Of a stretch of 64,000 nt of DNA, positions 8,284 through 17,774 are shown piece by piece; the first letter of the stretch is position 1; each line of letters starts with the position of its first letter. Below the pieces are notes generated by a model, which was given only the letters and a program-made list of their open reading frames with translations, was not told where the DNA came from and did not search any database. The position numbers were made by a program, and so were the translations under genes. Source of the stretch: Sediminibacillus terrae. GTDB lineage: Bacteria; Bacillota; Bacilli; Bacillales; Amphibacillaceae. The DNA is taken from positions 545,992-609,991 of the forward strand of contig NZ_VZDQ01000021.1 in assembly GCF_009602435.1 (NCBI RefSeq). Reading direction: 5' to 3'.

Positions 8284-8887
8284 GCTCTTTATTCAACTCG
8301 TTTTCATGGTAAGTGACATAACTGTCCAAATCCTGTTGGTATTTAAAAATTTCTACTTCCAACGGGCTAGGTTCCTCATTGAATCGTTTTTTAAATAGGT
8401 GGTTGAAAAAAAGGATCATCCCGATGCCCAATCCGAATGAATAAGGGATTTGCAGCCAGAGCGGATATTCATTTTTCTCCCCTGTCAATAAGTAATGCAG
8501 ATGCTGCTGCACTTCCTGCATGCTGACATCATAATGAAAATTCATGATCGCCATTGCCGACCCTATAAATAGCAACAACCAAATTAACGTAACAAGTAAC
8601 AGTGGAACGTTTTTCCGCTTTTTTTCAATCATTAATATCGTTTGAGCAGCACCTATATGTTGAAATTCCAGATTAGGGTAGAGCACGGTCAATTTATCTA
8701 TAACAGTGAAAACGTCAATCACCGATACATTTTGATCTTCAGGGGTCACTTGATAAATATGGGTTTCACCTATTTTTTCCTTATCTTGTGCTGTTCCTGA
8801 CAGCACAGCGATATCCTTAAGCAGGACAGTCGTATGTTCCGTCACATTCAATTTCTTTTTCAATCTCAGATATACAATGCCTTCCAA
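8261..8887 (-). CDS. spoVAA: Stage V sporulation protein AA
   Basis: First gene of the operon, about 208 residues. The start is a TTG at 8887 (MEGIVYLRLKKK), with GGAGG eight bases upstream; this N-terminus lines up with B. subtilis SpoVAA, while the GTG five codons earlier overlaps the ribosome site. A soluble N-terminal half is followed by two membrane spans around LLLVTLIWLLLFIGSAMAI and the conserved IPYSFGLGIGMILFFNHLFKKR, then EEPSPLEVEIF. It is transcribed from the sigma-G promoter just upstream. Confidence 0.92.
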   Translation of the reverse strand: MEGIVYLRLKKKLNVTEHTTVLLKDIAVLSGTAQDKEKIGETHIYQVTPEDQNVSVIDVFTVIDKLTVLYPNLEFQHIGAAQTILMIEKKRKNVPLLLVTLIWLLLFIGSAMAIMNFHYDVSMQEVQQHLHYLLTGEKNEYPLWLQIPYSFGLGIGMILFFNHLFKKRFNEEPSPLEVEIFKYQQDLDSYVTYHENELNKEHGSHHPH

Positions 8888-8917
8888 ATCAGCCACCTCC
8901 ACTGTCGGATTCCTTTT

Positions 8918-8947
8918 TATTATGGATAACCGGTTCCTTAAACATGC
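8918..8947 (-). promoter_or_regulatory. Sigma-G promoter of the spoVA operon
   Basis: On the minus strand GCATG, an 18-base spacer and CATAATA match the sigma-G consensus (GYATR, N18, CATAMTA) at every position. It lies about 30 bases upstream of the spoVAA TTG start. This fits the known late-forespore expression of spoVA. Confidence 0.88.
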
Positions 8948-9130
8948 ATGAACAGCATAAAAGCGCTGGAAGATGTAACAAAGAGGGAAAAATCAATTGG
9001 ATTCCTTTGGATTAAAAATAACTAAAACCAACAGTTTAAGTCGAAATAAGAGGTAGCAGAAGTACAAAAAAAGCAGATGAGAGTTGGTAAATGTCAGAGG
9101 ATATCTTAAACATTAATTACTCGACAAAGT

Positions 9131-9155
9131 AAAAGCCCCCAGTATAACTGGCGGC
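9131..9155 (-). terminator. Possible terminator of the spoIIA operon
   Basis: GCC-CCAGT and ACTGG-GGC arms form a hairpin with one mismatch, followed on the minus strand by TTTTAC. It is the best terminator-like element between sigF and spoVAA, but is 640 bases past sigF. Confidence 0.35.
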
Positions 9156-9255
9156 TGATTTCATTTAATGAACTGAAAACGCATAAAAAATATAACTACG
9201 ACATAGTTTGAATGCGTCTTCCTGACTTCTTACTTTTGTAGAGTTGGAGTTCGAC

Positions 9256-9372
9256 GCTGCGAAAATACCCTGCGCTTTCCGCGGGCGGCTGGTGAGCTTC
9301 CTCGAGCTGACGCTCTGCGGGATCTCACCGAGGCCTTTCCTCCCGCGGGAGTCTCCGAGTATTTTCTTCGCT
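9256..9372 (-). repeat. Dispersed repeat family A, copy A1
   Basis: An outer inverted repeat (GCGAAAATAC ... GTATTTTCTTCGC) encloses the family core: GCGCTTTCCGCGGGC on one side and CTCCCGCGGGAGTCTCC on the other. It is oriented opposite to A2. Confidence 0.75.
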
Positions 9373-9619
9373 AGGAACAGCATTTCTGTTTAGAAACGCC
9401 TCGAAATTTTTTTATTCATGGTACTCTATGCGCCGTATCATCAATTCACATAGCTGGGAAAACAGGCAGAAAGTCCAAGAACAGGAGAAAAGACGGGAAC
9501 TCCAACTGTCTTTTATGAAAAAAAGCAACTATTTCCTGACAATCGTTTTTAAGATGGCTTGATGGTTCTCAAGGAAAAAGTCTACGCTTCCGTTAATCAG
9601 CCTGCTCCTTAGCGCAGGG

Positions 9620-9727
9620 AGCATACGCAGACTCCTGCGGGAACAGCACGAGCTGAAGATCCACTTGATAAAGCGGTTTTCTTTACCAAGTTAGCTGAAG
9701 CCGTGCCCGCGGAAAGCGAAGTATGCT
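9620..9727 (+). repeat. Dispersed repeat family A, copy A2
   Basis: GCATACGCAGACTCCTGCGG opens the copy and GCCCGCGGAAAGCGAAGTATGC closes it (given in two parts of the same motif: GCCCGCGGAAAGCG then AAGTATGC). The outer GCATAC/GTATGC arms pair. The core GACTCCTGCGGGAACAGCAC is common to copies A2, A3 (reversed) and A4. Confidence 0.78.
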
Positions 9728-9793
9728 ACCGAAGCGGTGGGTAACACCCTTTTTGAATAGGCAATGGAACTTACCATACAACAAGGGGCTTTT

Positions 9794-10549
9794 CTAAACG
9801 CCTATCTGGTCTTTTATATATTGCAGGATCCGTTTCTCAAGCCGTGATACTTGCACTTGAGAAATCCCAAGCCGTTCTGCCACTTCTGATTGGGTCTGAT
9901 CCTTATAATAACGGAGATAGACAATCAGTCTTTCCCTTTTTTCCAGATTCCGGATAGCGTCCTGTAATGCCATTTTATCAAACCATCTTGTATCAGTTTC
10001 GGCAATCTGGTCTAAAAGTGTTATCGGATCGCCATCATTCTCATAAACCGTTTCATGGATGGAATGAGGCAGTTTGGACGCCTCCTGAGCATGGACAACT
10101 TCCTCTGGAGAAATCTCCAACTTTTCAGCGATTTCACTAACGGTCGGTCCCCGCCCCATCGCCTTGGTCAATTCATCCTTTGCTTTTCGTATCTTGTTAC
10201 CTGTTTCCTTCAGGGATCTGCTTACCTTTACACTTCCATCATCCCTTATAAATCGTTGGATTTCTCCAATGATCATAGGGACTGCATATGTGCTAAAGCG
10301 TACATCGTAAGACAAATCAAACTTGTCAATGGATTTCAGCAAGCCGATACAACCAATCTGGAACAAATCATCTGGGTCATAACCACGGTTGATGAATCGC
10401 TGTACAACAGACCATACCAGCCTGACATTACTCTCCACAAGTTGGTCTCTTGATAGTTGATCCCCTTCCTGACTTTTCAGAATCAGTTCTTTAACCTGTT
10501 CATTTGTCAACGGGTCTTCTTTATGCGTTTTTTTCAGCTCTATTTTCAT
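9794..10549 (-). CDS. sigF: Forespore sigma factor F
   Basis: SigF is the first forespore-specific sigma factor. About 251 residues. Region 2 is present as DDLFQIGCIGLLKSIDKF and FSTYAVPMIIGEIQRFIRDD; the region 4 helix-turn-helix is QSEVAERLGISQVQVSRLEK. The ATG at 10549 (MKIELKK) is favoured over the ATG two codons earlier because AAGGGG is six bases upstream. It follows spoIIAB by ten bases in the spoIIA operon. SpoIIAB holds it inactive until asymmetric division. Confidence 0.97.
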   Translation of the reverse strand: MKIELKKTHKEDPLTNEQVKELILKSQEGDQLSRDQLVESNVRLVWSVVQRFINRGYDPDDLFQIGCIGLLKSIDKFDLSYDVRFSTYAVPMIIGEIQRFIRDDGSVKVSRSLKETGNKIRKAKDELTKAMGRGPTVSEIAEKLEISPEEVVHAQEASKLPHSIHETVYENDGDPITLLDQIAETDTRWFDKMALQDAIRNLEKRERLIVYLRYYKDQTQSEVAERLGISQVQVSRLEKRILQYIKDQIGV

Positions 10550-10559
10550 AGGCATCCCC

Positions 10560-11000
10560 TTAATTGCACAAGGTTTTACTCTTCTTTAGTTGTTTGTACA
10601 ACTTAAGCGTGGTGCCCTCTCCGGGATGCGAAACAACTTCAACCTTATCCATAAAATTTTCCATGATGGTAAAGCCCATACCCGAGCGTTCCAATTCCGG
10701 TTTTGATGTGTACAATGGCTGTACCGCTTCATCGATATCGGGAATGCCTATTCCTGCATCCCTGATGATTAATTCAATTTCATCATCCTCGATCGAGCAG
10801 CTGATATAGATCTTTTCGTCCTGCCGGTTTTCATATCCGTGAATGATAGAATTGGTGACTGCTTCAGAAACAACGGTTTTCAACTCCGTCAGTTCGTCCA
10901 TTGTGGGATCCAGTTGCGCTATGAAAGAAGCCACTGTCACACGGGCAAATGCTTCATTTTCGCTGATACTGGTGAATTCCAAATGCATACTATTTTTCAT
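10560..11000 (-). CDS. spoIIAB: Anti-sigma F factor / serine kinase
   Basis: SpoIIAB binds and inhibits SigF and phosphorylates SpoIIAA. It is a 146-residue GHKL-type kinase: N-box [15 protein letters not shown]1 box DAGIGIPDI and G2 box [15 protein letters not shown] are all present. The ATG overlaps the spoIIAA stop (ATGA). The N-terminus [20 protein letters not shown] lines up with the B. subtilis protein. Confidence 0.97.
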   Translation of the reverse strand: MKNSMHLEFTSISENEAFARVTVASFIAQLDPTMDELTELKTVVSEAVTNSIIHGYENRQDEKIYISCSIEDDEIELIIRDAGIGIPDIDEAVQPLYTSKPELERSGMGFTIMENFMDKVEVVSHPGEGTTLKLYKQLKKSKTLCN

Positions 11001-11350
11001 GAAGCCACCCCCAGTCGAAGTAAAGCGTATTCTTCACTTTCTTCCAAACGGATGATTTTAAATAGCCCGGACATATCAAACAACCGTTTCACTGCAGGGG
11101 ATATTGAACAAACGACCATCTCTCCTCCCAATTGCATCACTTCTTTGTACCTCCCCAAAAAAACTCCCAATCCAGAGCTGTCCATGAAACTTAAATCTTC
11201 TAAATTCAATATTACATGTTTGGCATTATTTTCTCTGATTGCCTGCTGCCACTCTTTTTTTAATCGATCCGAAGCATGGTGGTCAAGCTCACCCGAGAGA
11301 CGAACCAATAAAACATTCTCTTTGGTTGTGAATTGTGCGTTTAGACTCAC
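10997..11350 (-). CDS. spoIIAA: Anti-anti-sigma factor SpoIIAA (STAS)
   Basis: A 117-residue STAS protein that releases SigF from SpoIIAB when unphosphorylated. The phosphorylated serine lies in [17 protein letters not shown], preceded by SGELDHH near the N-terminus. The true start is GTG at 11350 (VSLNAQF), with GGAGG eight bases upstream; the open frame runs 34 codons further without a ribosome site or homology. It is first gene of the operon and lies behind a sigma-H promoter. Confidence 0.96.
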   Translation of the reverse strand: MSLNAQFTTKENVLLVRLSGELDHHASDRLKKEWQQAIRENNAKHVILNLEDLSFMDSSGLGVFLGRYKEVMQLGGEMVVCSISPAVKRLFDMSGLFKIIRLEESEEYALLRLGVAS

Positions 11351-11385
11351 TACTGATTCCTCCTTACTGTTTCTGTAGTGAATCT

Positions 11386-11413
11386 TTTCTTTACGGAACG
11401 ATTTAAATCCTGC
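11386..11413 (-). promoter_or_regulatory. Sigma-H promoter of the spoIIA operon
   Basis: On the minus strand GCAGGATTT is a perfect -35 (RnAGGAwWW). After 12 bases comes AAAGAAA, one base off the -10 consensus RnnGAAT. It lies 36 bases from the spoIIAA start, and sigma-H control of spoIIA is established in B. subtilis. Confidence 0.82.
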
Positions 11414-11455
11414 CAGGTGACAAAAGAAGTGCCGGTTCGGTAAAACAAGCAAAAA

Positions 11456-12655
11456 TCATTGCTTTTTCAACATGGTGTGGAATGTCCTTTTGAATAACTG
11501 CAAATAGCTGGCATGGTCTACGTTTTCCTTCACAACCAGCGGAGTTTCGGACAATACCTTTCCGTCATGGACAATTTCTACTTTCCCCACTGTATCTCCC
11601 CTTTTCAAAGGAAGTGCAATGTCCTCCTGCATGACCACTTTTGTCTCTATATTTTCCAAAGGTTTTCCTTTTTTATAAATCAACGAAATCGGTTCTTCTG
11701 TCACAACATCGATCGACTCATTCGCCGCTTTTAATAATTTCAGTTTTGAAACCGGTTGGTTGCTCTTGAACAGCTGTTTCGTATCAAAATGATTAAAAGC
11801 GTAATCAAGCATTTGCGTGACATCGCTATTTCGGTTTTTCGTCGTGTCCGCACCCAAAACAACTGCAACGACTCGCATATCATTCTTCTTAGCTGTAGCA
11901 GTCAAACAATATTTCGCTTCAGATGTATAACCGGTTTTCAACCCATCAACTCCCGGATAGAATTTGACCAGTTTATTTGTATTGACGAGCCAGAATTCAT
12001 CTTCCGTTCCTTCACGAAGATAACCATCATAAATGCTTGTGTACTCTGTTATCTCTTCATGTTTCAACAGTTCCTTTGCCATGACCCCCATATCATAAGC
12101 AGTGCTGAAATGCCCTTCAGCAGGAAGTCCGGTGGGATTTTGAAAGCGTGTATTTTCCAACCCCAGCTGTCTTGCTTTATCATTCATCATTTTGACAAAC
12201 GCTTGTTCGCTTCCGGCTATTCTTTCTGCAAGTGCGACACTTGCATCATTGCCGGAAGCTACGGCAACTCCCATCAATAGATCCTGTACTTTCATTTCTT
12301 CTCCTGCTTCCAGAAAGATTTGCGACCCGCCCATCGATGCTGCATAATCACTCACTCTCACCTTTTCATCCAATTTGATTTTCCCTTCATCCAAAGCTTC
12401 CATTATAAGAATCATGGTCATGATTTTCGTCATGCTCGCCGGCGGCAATTGCTTATGAGCATCTTTTTCATATAAGATTTTTCCTGTATCTCGCTCCAAC
12501 AAAATTGCTGATTGCGAATTCTCCGCGAGATTCAGCTGATCCTCTGTTGTCTGTTCTTTATTTTGTTTAGCTTTATTTTCCTCAGCCATCATATTGACCG
12601 GCAAAACGGCGGAGAAAAACAACAAAAAAGCTAGTAACAAGATTGTTTTTTTCAT
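11456..12655 (-). CDS. dacF: D-alanyl-D-alanine carboxypeptidase DacF
   Basis: DacF is a forespore penicillin-binding protein that trims the terminal D-Ala of peptidoglycan stem peptides and so sets cross-linking in the spore wall. It has 399 residues with a signal peptide (MKKTILLLAFLLFFSAVLP). The three active-site motifs are SMTK (in PPASMTKIM), SGN (VASGNDAS) and KTG (DGLKTGYT), followed by a C-terminal beta domain and an amphipathic end. The ATG at 12655 has GGAGG six bases upstream. It lies directly upstream of spoIIAA, as in B. subtilis, so read-through could also supply late spoIIA expression. Confidence 0.94.
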   Translation of the reverse strand: MKKTILLLAFLLFFSAVLPVNMMAEENKAKQNKEQTTEDQLNLAENSQSAILLERDTGKILYEKDAHKQLPPASMTKIMTMILIMEALDEGKIKLDEKVRVSDYAASMGGSQIFLEAGEEMKVQDLLMGVAVASGNDASVALAERIAGSEQAFVKMMNDKARQLGLENTRFQNPTGLPAEGHFSTAYDMGVMAKELLKHEEITEYTSIYDGYLREGTEDEFWLVNTNKLVKFYPGVDGLKTGYTSEAKYCLTATAKKNDMRVVAVVLGADTTKNRNSDVTQMLDYAFNHFDTKQLFKSNQPVSKLKLLKAANESIDVVTEEPISLIYKKGKPLENIETKVVMQEDIALPLKRGDTVGKVEIVHDGKVLSETPLVVKENVDHASYLQLFKRTFHTMLKKQ

Positions 12656-12682
12656 AGCAATACCTCCAAATGTTAGTATTGT

Positions 12683-12712
12683 TATTTTTTCCATATGTCG
12701 GACAATTTATAA
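12683..12712 (-). promoter_or_regulatory. Sigma-F promoter of dacF
   Basis: On the minus strand GGAAAAAATA is a full match to the sigma-F -10 (GGnnAnAHTA). TTATA, one base off GYWTA, lies 15 bases upstream. The start codon is 28 bases downstream. B. subtilis dacF is sigma-F controlled. Confidence 0.72.
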
Positions 12713-12750
12713 CAAAAAAATGCGCCGGAACTAAAGCATGGCTCCATAGA

Positions 12751-12783
12751 AAAAAACCGAACGAATTGGTAATCGTTCGGTTT
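12751..12783 (-). terminator. Intrinsic terminator of the drm-punA-pdp operon
   Basis: AAACCGAACGA pairs with TCGTTCGGTTT, followed by a run of T on the minus strand. It is 240 bases past the pdp stop. The CCGAACGA stem recurs at 22031 and, slightly varied, at 32637 and 56831. Confidence 0.8.
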
Positions 12784-12810
12784 ACTATGAAGGAAAGAAA
12801 ATATATTCAG

Positions 12811-12940
12811 AGATGTCCAGCTCCAGCATCTACCTGCTAGAGGTCTTAAGCAAGGTTTCTGCGTGTTAAGAGACCGCCACTTCAAGTCCTGCCTGAGCTG
12901 ATCCAACACCCCATGGTGGCCATGCAGGCGTTGTTAGAGG
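12811..12940. repeat. Dispersed repeat family B, diverged inverted copy
   Basis: TCCAGCTCCAGCATCTACC followed by AGAGGTCTTAAGC is the reverse complement of the distal part of copy B2 (GGTAGACGCTGGAGCTGGA and TTAAGACCTCGAGG). The rest is more diverged. It fills most of the 240 bases between pdp and its terminator. Confidence 0.55.
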
Positions 12941-13020
12941 GACGGGGGCACTTTTAGCCTTACTCCTAGAAACAGTCGCTTGCATTTTTCTGTATGGCTC
13001 TATGCTTTTTTTGCTGCTTT

Positions 13021-14322
13021 TTACTTGATTACTTCATATATCAGCTGATGCTTAACAGGCTGGTCTTCCGATATTTTGTACGCTTCTTTTACTTTGGTTA
13101 AAGAGTCTTCCGGATCAGGATGCTCGCTATGCAGAACGGCTATTGTTTCTCCCTTTCCAATTGAATCACCTATTTTTTTATTAAGGGTTATTCCTACTGC
13201 ATGATTGATTTTATCGTCTTTGGTCGCCCTTCCTGCACCTAAGTACATTGCAGCCACACCAATCGATTCGGCATCTATTTCCGTAACATACCCTTCTTTG
13301 TCCGATATAACCTCGACATGGTGCTCGGCAGCCGGCAGGCGGGATAAATCATCGATCATCGATAAATCCCCACCTTGGGCGGAGATGAATGTACGGAATG
13401 CTTGAAAAGCCTCTCCGTTATCAAGTTTCTGCTCAAGCGCCTGGTAAGCTTCCTCATAAGATGAAAAAGCACCCGCCAAAACAGTCATATGTGCCGCCAA
13501 TTCTAGACCGAGATTTCGTAAATCCTCCACTTTTTTCCCTTGAAGCACTTCTGCCGCTTCTTTGATTTCATTGGCATTACCGACTTCATAACCAAGCGGC
13601 TGATTCATGTCGCTTATGACGGCAATCGTATTCCGGCCAAGTTTGTTGCCGATGTTCACCATTTCTTGTGCCAAAGCTTTTGACTCGTCCAATGTTTTCA
13701 TAAAAGCACCGGAACCTGTTTTTACATCCAACACGATACTATCCGCTCCGGAGGCAAGTTTTTTACTCATGATCGAACCAGCGATCAAAGGAATGGAGTC
13801 CACCGTACCTGTTACATCCCTCAATGCATAGAGCTTTTTGTCTGCCGGGGCTAGATTGCCGGTTTGTCCTGCTACAGAAAGCTTATGCTTGTTGACATTC
13901 GAGATGAATTCCTCTTTGCTCATCTCGATATGGAAACCGGCAATCGATTCCAGTTTATCCAAAGTTCCACCTGTATGGCCCAGTCCTCTTCCGGACATTT
14001 TCGCCACCGGTACTCCCACAGAAGCAACCAACGGTCCGGTTATAAAGGTTATTTTATCACCGACGCCTCCAGTGGAATGTTTGTCCACAATATGTCCCTC
14101 AATCGCAGATAAATCGATAGTGTCTCCTGATGCTGCCATCGCTTCAGTAAGAACAGCTGTTTCATCAGCACTCATGCCTTTAAAATAAATTGCCATCATT
14201 AAAGCAGCTGCTTGATAGTCCGGAATACTGCCGGCGGTATATTCTTCTACAAAAAAACGTATTTCCGAATCCGTTAACTCCTGACCATTCCGTTTCTTCT
14301 GTATTATATCGACCATTCTCAT
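13021..14322 (-). CDS. pdp: Pyrimidine-nucleoside phosphorylase
   Basis: Pdp splits uridine, thymidine and deoxyuridine with phosphate to base and (deoxy)ribose-1-phosphate. It has 433 residues. The phosphate-binding and active-site signatures are DKHSTGGVGDK, KMSGRGLGHTGGTLDKLE and GQTGNLAPADKKLYALRD. MRMVDIIQKK matches the B. subtilis N-terminus, and AGGTG is seven bases upstream. It is the last gene of drm-punA-pdp, a salvage operon that passes the sugar phosphate to phosphopentomutase. Confidence 0.97.
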   Translation of the reverse strand: MRMVDIIQKKRNGQELTDSEIRFFVEEYTAGSIPDYQAAALMMAIYFKGMSADETAVLTEAMAASGDTIDLSAIEGHIVDKHSTGGVGDKITFITGPLVASVGVPVAKMSGRGLGHTGGTLDKLESIAGFHIEMSKEEFISNVNKHKLSVAGQTGNLAPADKKLYALRDVTGTVDSIPLIAGSIMSKKLASGADSIVLDVKTGSGAFMKTLDESKALAQEMVNIGNKLGRNTIAVISDMNQPLGYEVGNANEIKEAAEVLQGKKVEDLRNLGLELAAHMTVLAGAFSSYEEAYQALEQKLDNGEAFQAFRTFISAQGGDLSMIDDLSRLPAAEHHVEVISDKEGYVTEIDAESIGVAAMYLGAGRATKDDKINHAVGITLNKKIGDSIGKGETIAVLHSEHPDPEDSLTKVKEAYKISEDQPVKHQLIYEVIK

Positions 14323-14345
14323 TAGTAATCACCTTTTTTAATTTA

Positions 14346-15164
14346 TCATGGTAACGTGTTGACTATTTGTTTAACAAAACTCAAGAAATCCTGACGCACG
14401 CGTTCTGTCGTCTCGATCACTTCCTGATGGGACAATGGCTGATCCAGAATGCCGGCTGCCATATTGGATATACAGGAAATACCAAGCACTTTGATTCCCA
14501 TGTGTGCTGCTACGATTACTTCGGGCACAGTGGACATTCCGACAGCATCGCCTCCCAGTGTGCGCAGCATTCTCACTTCTGCCCCTGTTTCATAAGTAGG
14601 TCCTGTATTGCCGACATATACTCCTTGCTGGATAGCCAAATTTAAATCTTCCGCACATTTACGGGCGTGTTCCAGCAATTCTCTATTATAAGCTTGGGAC
14701 ATATCTGGAAACCGGGGTCCTATCTCTTCGTCATTCGGTCCTATCAACGGGTTTGTTCCCATGTTATTGATATGATCCTCGATCAGCATTAAATTGCCCG
14801 GCTCGAATTGTTCATTAATTCCACCGGCAGCATTGGTGACAAGCAATTTTTCCACACCCAACAGCTTCATGACACGGACAGGAAACGTCACCTGATCCAT
14901 CCGATATCCTTCATAAAAATGAAAACGTCCTTGCATAGCAATTACTTGTTTGCCCTCAAGACGGCCAGCAACCAGCTGTCCCTTGTGGCCTGAAACGGTT
15001 GATTCGGGAAAGTGAGGCACCGACTTATAAGGAATAACGACAGGGTTTTCTATTTCATCTGCAAGCACTCCTAGTCCAGATCCAAGAATCAGACCGATCG
15101 TCGGTTTTTCTTGCAATCTCGCTTCGATAAATTCTGCTGACTCCTTCATTTCTTTGCTCTTCAT
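14346..15164 (-). CDS. punA: Purine nucleoside phosphorylase (trimeric type)
   Basis: Splits purine (deoxy)nucleosides to base plus (deoxy)ribose-1-phosphate. It has 272 residues. Motifs of the trimeric PNP family: GLILGSGLGVL at the phosphate site, VTNAAGGINEQF, YVGNTGPTYETGAEVRML and the base-site VGMSTVPEVIVA. GGAGGGAG lies upstream of the ATG. It is 12 bases from drm, with pdp 23 bases on. Called punA or pupG in different genomes. Confidence 0.96.
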   Translation of the reverse strand: MKSKEMKESAEFIEARLQEKPTIGLILGSGLGVLADEIENPVVIPYKSVPHFPESTVSGHKGQLVAGRLEGKQVIAMQGRFHFYEGYRMDQVTFPVRVMKLLGVEKLLVTNAAGGINEQFEPGNLMLIEDHINNMGTNPLIGPNDEEIGPRFPDMSQAYNRELLEHARKCAEDLNLAIQQGVYVGNTGPTYETGAEVRMLRTLGGDAVGMSTVPEVIVAAHMGIKVLGISCISNMAAGILDQPLSHQEVIETTERVRQDFLSFVKQIVNTLP

Positions 15165-15176
15165 TTTTTCTCCCTC

Positions 15177-16358
15177 CTATTGACTGATTTCCTTCAGGAA
15201 GCTTTGACCGTGCTGAGGAAGTTTGATACCAAAATTATCGGCAACAGTCGCTCCTATATCGGCAAAAGTCTTTCTGATTTCGAGTTCGTTTCCATTTTCA
15301 ATTCCAGTATGGTAAACAAGTAAAGGGACATACTCTCTCGTGTGATCGGTACCGTGATGAACCGGGTCATTTCCATGGTCAGCAGTGATGATCAGCAGAT
15401 CGTCGCTTTTCAGTTTTTCAAAAACTTCCGGCAACCGGGCATCATAACTTTCCAACGCTTCTCCATACCCTTGAGGATCTCTACGGTGACCGTATTTCGC
15501 ATCAAAATCCACCAAATTCAAAAAGCTGAGTCCATGAAAATCTTTGTCCATCGAGTCCAGGAGCTTGGTCATCCCGTCGTCATTGTCAACTGTACGAACC
15601 GCTTCGGTCACGCCTTCCCCGTCATAGATATCGGAGATTTTACCTAATGCTATCACGTCCAGTCCGCCATCTTCCAGTTCATTCATCACGGTTCTTCCGA
15701 AAGGTTTCAACGCGTAATCATGTCGATTTGAAGTTCGTTCAAATGCTCCAGGCTCTCCTACAAACGGACGGGCGATAACCCGGCCCACCATGTATTTTTC
15801 ATCTAGTGTCAATTCACGTGCAATTTCACATATCCGATATTGTTCCTCTATCGGGACAACTTCTTCATGGGCTGCAATCTGGAGGACAGAGTCTGCAGAA
15901 GTATAAACAATCAACGCTCCCGTTTCCATATGCTCTTTCCCGAGCTCTTTGATTATTTCGGTACCGGAAGCAGGTTTGTTGCCGATAATTTTCCGGCCAG
16001 TTTTCTCTTCTAGCTCCGAAAGCAATTCATCAGGAAAACCCTCTGGGAAGGTACGGAATGGCTGTTGGATGTTCAACCCCATGATTTCCCAGTGTCCCGT
16101 CATTGTGTCCTTTCCATTTGAAGCTTCCTGCATTTTTGTATAGTGCGCTTTTGGCTGGGCTGCTTTGGATATACCCTTTATTTCCCGGATATTGCTTAAA
16201 CCAAGTTGACCCATGTGAGGCATGTGGAGCCCATCCATATGCTCTGCGATATGCCCCAGCGTATCTGCCCCTTCGTCATTGAATTTTTCCGCATCAGGGG
16301 CTTCTCCGATCCCTACAGAATCCATAACAATTAAAAAAACACGCTTAAATTCCTTCAC
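15177..16358 (-). CDS. drm: Phosphopentomutase
   Basis: Interconverts (deoxy)ribose-1-phosphate and the 5-phosphate, linking nucleoside salvage to the pentose pathway and deoxyribose-5-phosphate aldolase. It has 393 residues and belongs to the alkaline-phosphatase superfamily: metal sites in [17 protein letters not shown] (N-terminus) and [22 protein letters not shown] (C-terminus), with the phospho-acceptor threonine in KDTMTGHWE. It heads the drm-punA-pdp operon downstream of xerD, as in B. subtilis. Also named deoB. Confidence 0.97.
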   Translation of the reverse strand: MKEFKRVFLIVMDSVGIGEAPDAEKFNDEGADTLGHIAEHMDGLHMPHMGQLGLSNIREIKGISKAAQPKAHYTKMQEASNGKDTMTGHWEIMGLNIQQPFRTFPEGFPDELLSELEEKTGRKIIGNKPASGTEIIKELGKEHMETGALIVYTSADSVLQIAAHEEVVPIEEQYRICEIARELTLDEKYMVGRVIARPFVGEPGAFERTSNRHDYALKPFGRTVMNELEDGGLDVIALGKISDIYDGEGVTEAVRTVDNDDGMTKLLDSMDKDFHGLSFLNLVDFDAKYGHRRDPQGYGEALESYDARLPEVFEKLKSDDLLIITADHGNDPVHHGTDHTREYVPLLVYHTGIENGNELEIRKTFADIGATVADNFGIKLPQHGQSFLKEISQ

Positions 16359-16533
16359 AACGATCCCTCCTATGTAGATTATTATGTAGATTACTTTCCC
16401 TTAAATATCACCAATTATGCCACAAACGAAACGATGTAGGATGTCAGACAACTAAGTAAAACGTTAAGGGGAAGATATTTTCCGGACAAGCTTGCAGCAC
16501 ACTACATCTGATTCTTCACAAAAAAACAAAATG

Positions 16534-17421
16534 TCAGGCTCTCGGATGGTAAGCCTGATAAATATCCTTCAATCTTGCTTTTGTTACATGCGTATATACT
16601 TGCGTCGTCGATATATCGGCATGTCCCAACATTTCCTGGACTGATCGTAAATCGGCTCCATTTTCCAGCAGATGGGTTGCAAAAGAATGCCGTAATGTAT
16701 GAGGAGTGATTTCCTTTTTTATACCGGCCTCTCTGGCAATCGCTTTCAATACCTTCCAAAAACCTTGTCTAGTCAACTGGTTGCCGTGATGGTTTACAAA
16801 CAGAGCATCAGTAGCTTTCCGATTCAACAATTCAGCACGTGCAAATTCGATGTATTTTTCCACTGCCTCGCTTGCTACATTGCCTAAAGGAACAATTCTT
16901 TCCTTGGATCCCTTTCCAAAACATCTGACAAAACCCATGGTAAGATGAAGATCGGAAACCTTCAATGAAATCAACTCACTAACCCGTAAACCGGTGGCAT
17001 ACAGCATTTCCAGCATGGCTTTATTACGGATGGCAAGATTGTTTTTTTCCGGTATATTCAACAGCTTGTCCACCTCTTCGGAAGACAGGACTTTGGGAAG
17101 CTTTCGCTCTTTCTTCGGTGTTTCGATATGTAAACTTGCATCTTTGCTGATCCCATACTCCCTGACTATAAATTGATGGAACAGCCTTATGGAGGACAAA
17201 GTACGGGCTATCGTCGCTGATGATTTGCCATTATCCTTCAGATAATACAAGAATTGCATGATGTGATGGCGATCAACCGTTTCCCATGCCTTCACATTCT
17301 GGCTATCGGCGATGAATGACTGATATTGCCTCAAATCTCTTTTATAAGATTGCAGGGTATTTTCGGATAAACCCCTTTCAACTGTAAGGTAATGGAAGAA
17401 ATCATTCATTTCATCTTTCAT
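16534..17421 (-). CDS. xerD: Tyrosine recombinase XerD
   Basis: XerD (RipX) acts with a XerC-type partner at dif to resolve chromosome dimers. From the ATG at 17421 ([18 protein letters not shown]) it has 295 residues, as usual; the extra 17 upstream codons have no ribosome site or homology. The N-terminal SAM-like domain covers about 1-105. Catalytic residues are seen in [11 protein letters not shown] (Arg), [12 protein letters not shown] (His/Arg), LGHADIS (His) and TTQVYTHV (Tyr). It follows yqzK by eight bases. Confidence 0.96.
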   Translation of the reverse strand: MKDEMNDFFHYLTVERGLSENTLQSYKRDLRQYQSFIADSQNVKAWETVDRHHIMQFLYYLKDNGKSSATIARTLSSIRLFHQFIVREYGISKDASLHIETPKKERKLPKVLSSEEVDKLLNIPEKNNLAIRNKAMLEMLYATGLRVSELISLKVSDLHLTMGFVRCFGKGSKERIVPLGNVASEAVEKYIEFARAELLNRKATDALFVNHHGNQLTRQGFWKVLKAIAREAGIKKEITPHTLRHSFATHLLENGADLRSVQEMLGHADISTTQVYTHVTKARLKDIYQAYHPRA

Positions 17422-17429
17422 CTTTGCTT

Positions 17430-17648
17430 CTACTCCCCTAAACGAAAAAATATCGACAAACGTTCCACCCACCCCTGGTCATCCTGGTTAAATACTTTAA
17501 CCGCTCTTCCTTCCGGCGGATCATAACGGTGATAATCCTGATACTCTGCATGCATCGCTCTTAAACCGAAGTAGAATAAGAGGGTGCAAGCTGTAAAAAT
17601 AATGAATATTTTCAACGCATCTTTAATCAGCAGCAATGCGGGTTTCAT
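17430..17648 (-). CDS. yqzK: YqzK-family small membrane protein (DUF4227)
   Basis: A 72-residue protein with one membrane span (about residues 9-28, [19 protein letters not shown]) and a hydrophilic outside tail with [15 protein letters not shown]. It sits between fur and xerD exactly as yqzK does in B. subtilis. ATG 17648 has AAGGGG eight bases upstream; the ATG two codons earlier is too close to it. Function unknown. Confidence 0.85.
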   Translation of the reverse strand: MKPALLLIKDALKIFIIFTACTLLFYFGLRAMHAEYQDYHRYDPPEGRAVKVFNQDDQGWVERLSIFFRLGE

Positions 17649-17774
17649 CGGCATATCCCCTTGATCTTAATAATAGATTTTCTATTAATAAAGATATGCC
17701 AAAAAAACAGGAAAATATACGTCAATTTAAGATTAACAGATTCTTCACCCAGACAAAAGTATTTCCATGCGGAT

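Larger units (their letters stand above)
8948..9793. other. Gene-free gap between sigF and spoVAA
   Basis: About 850 bases without a credible gene. It holds two copies of dispersed repeat family A (9256-9372 and 9620-9727, opposite orientations) and a small hairpin at 9131-9155. In B. subtilis spoVAA follows sigF closely, so repeat insertion appears to have widened the gap. A 72-codon minus frame at 9165-9383 runs through repeat A1 and is rejected. Confidence 0.7.

Noticed and set aside
9165..9383. 72-codon minus frame in the sigF-spoVAA gap
   Set aside because: It runs through repeat A1, has no ribosome site and no recognisable family.
12682..12909. 75-codon minus frame near dacF
   Set aside because: Crosses the dacF promoter, the pdp terminator and a repeat; spurious.
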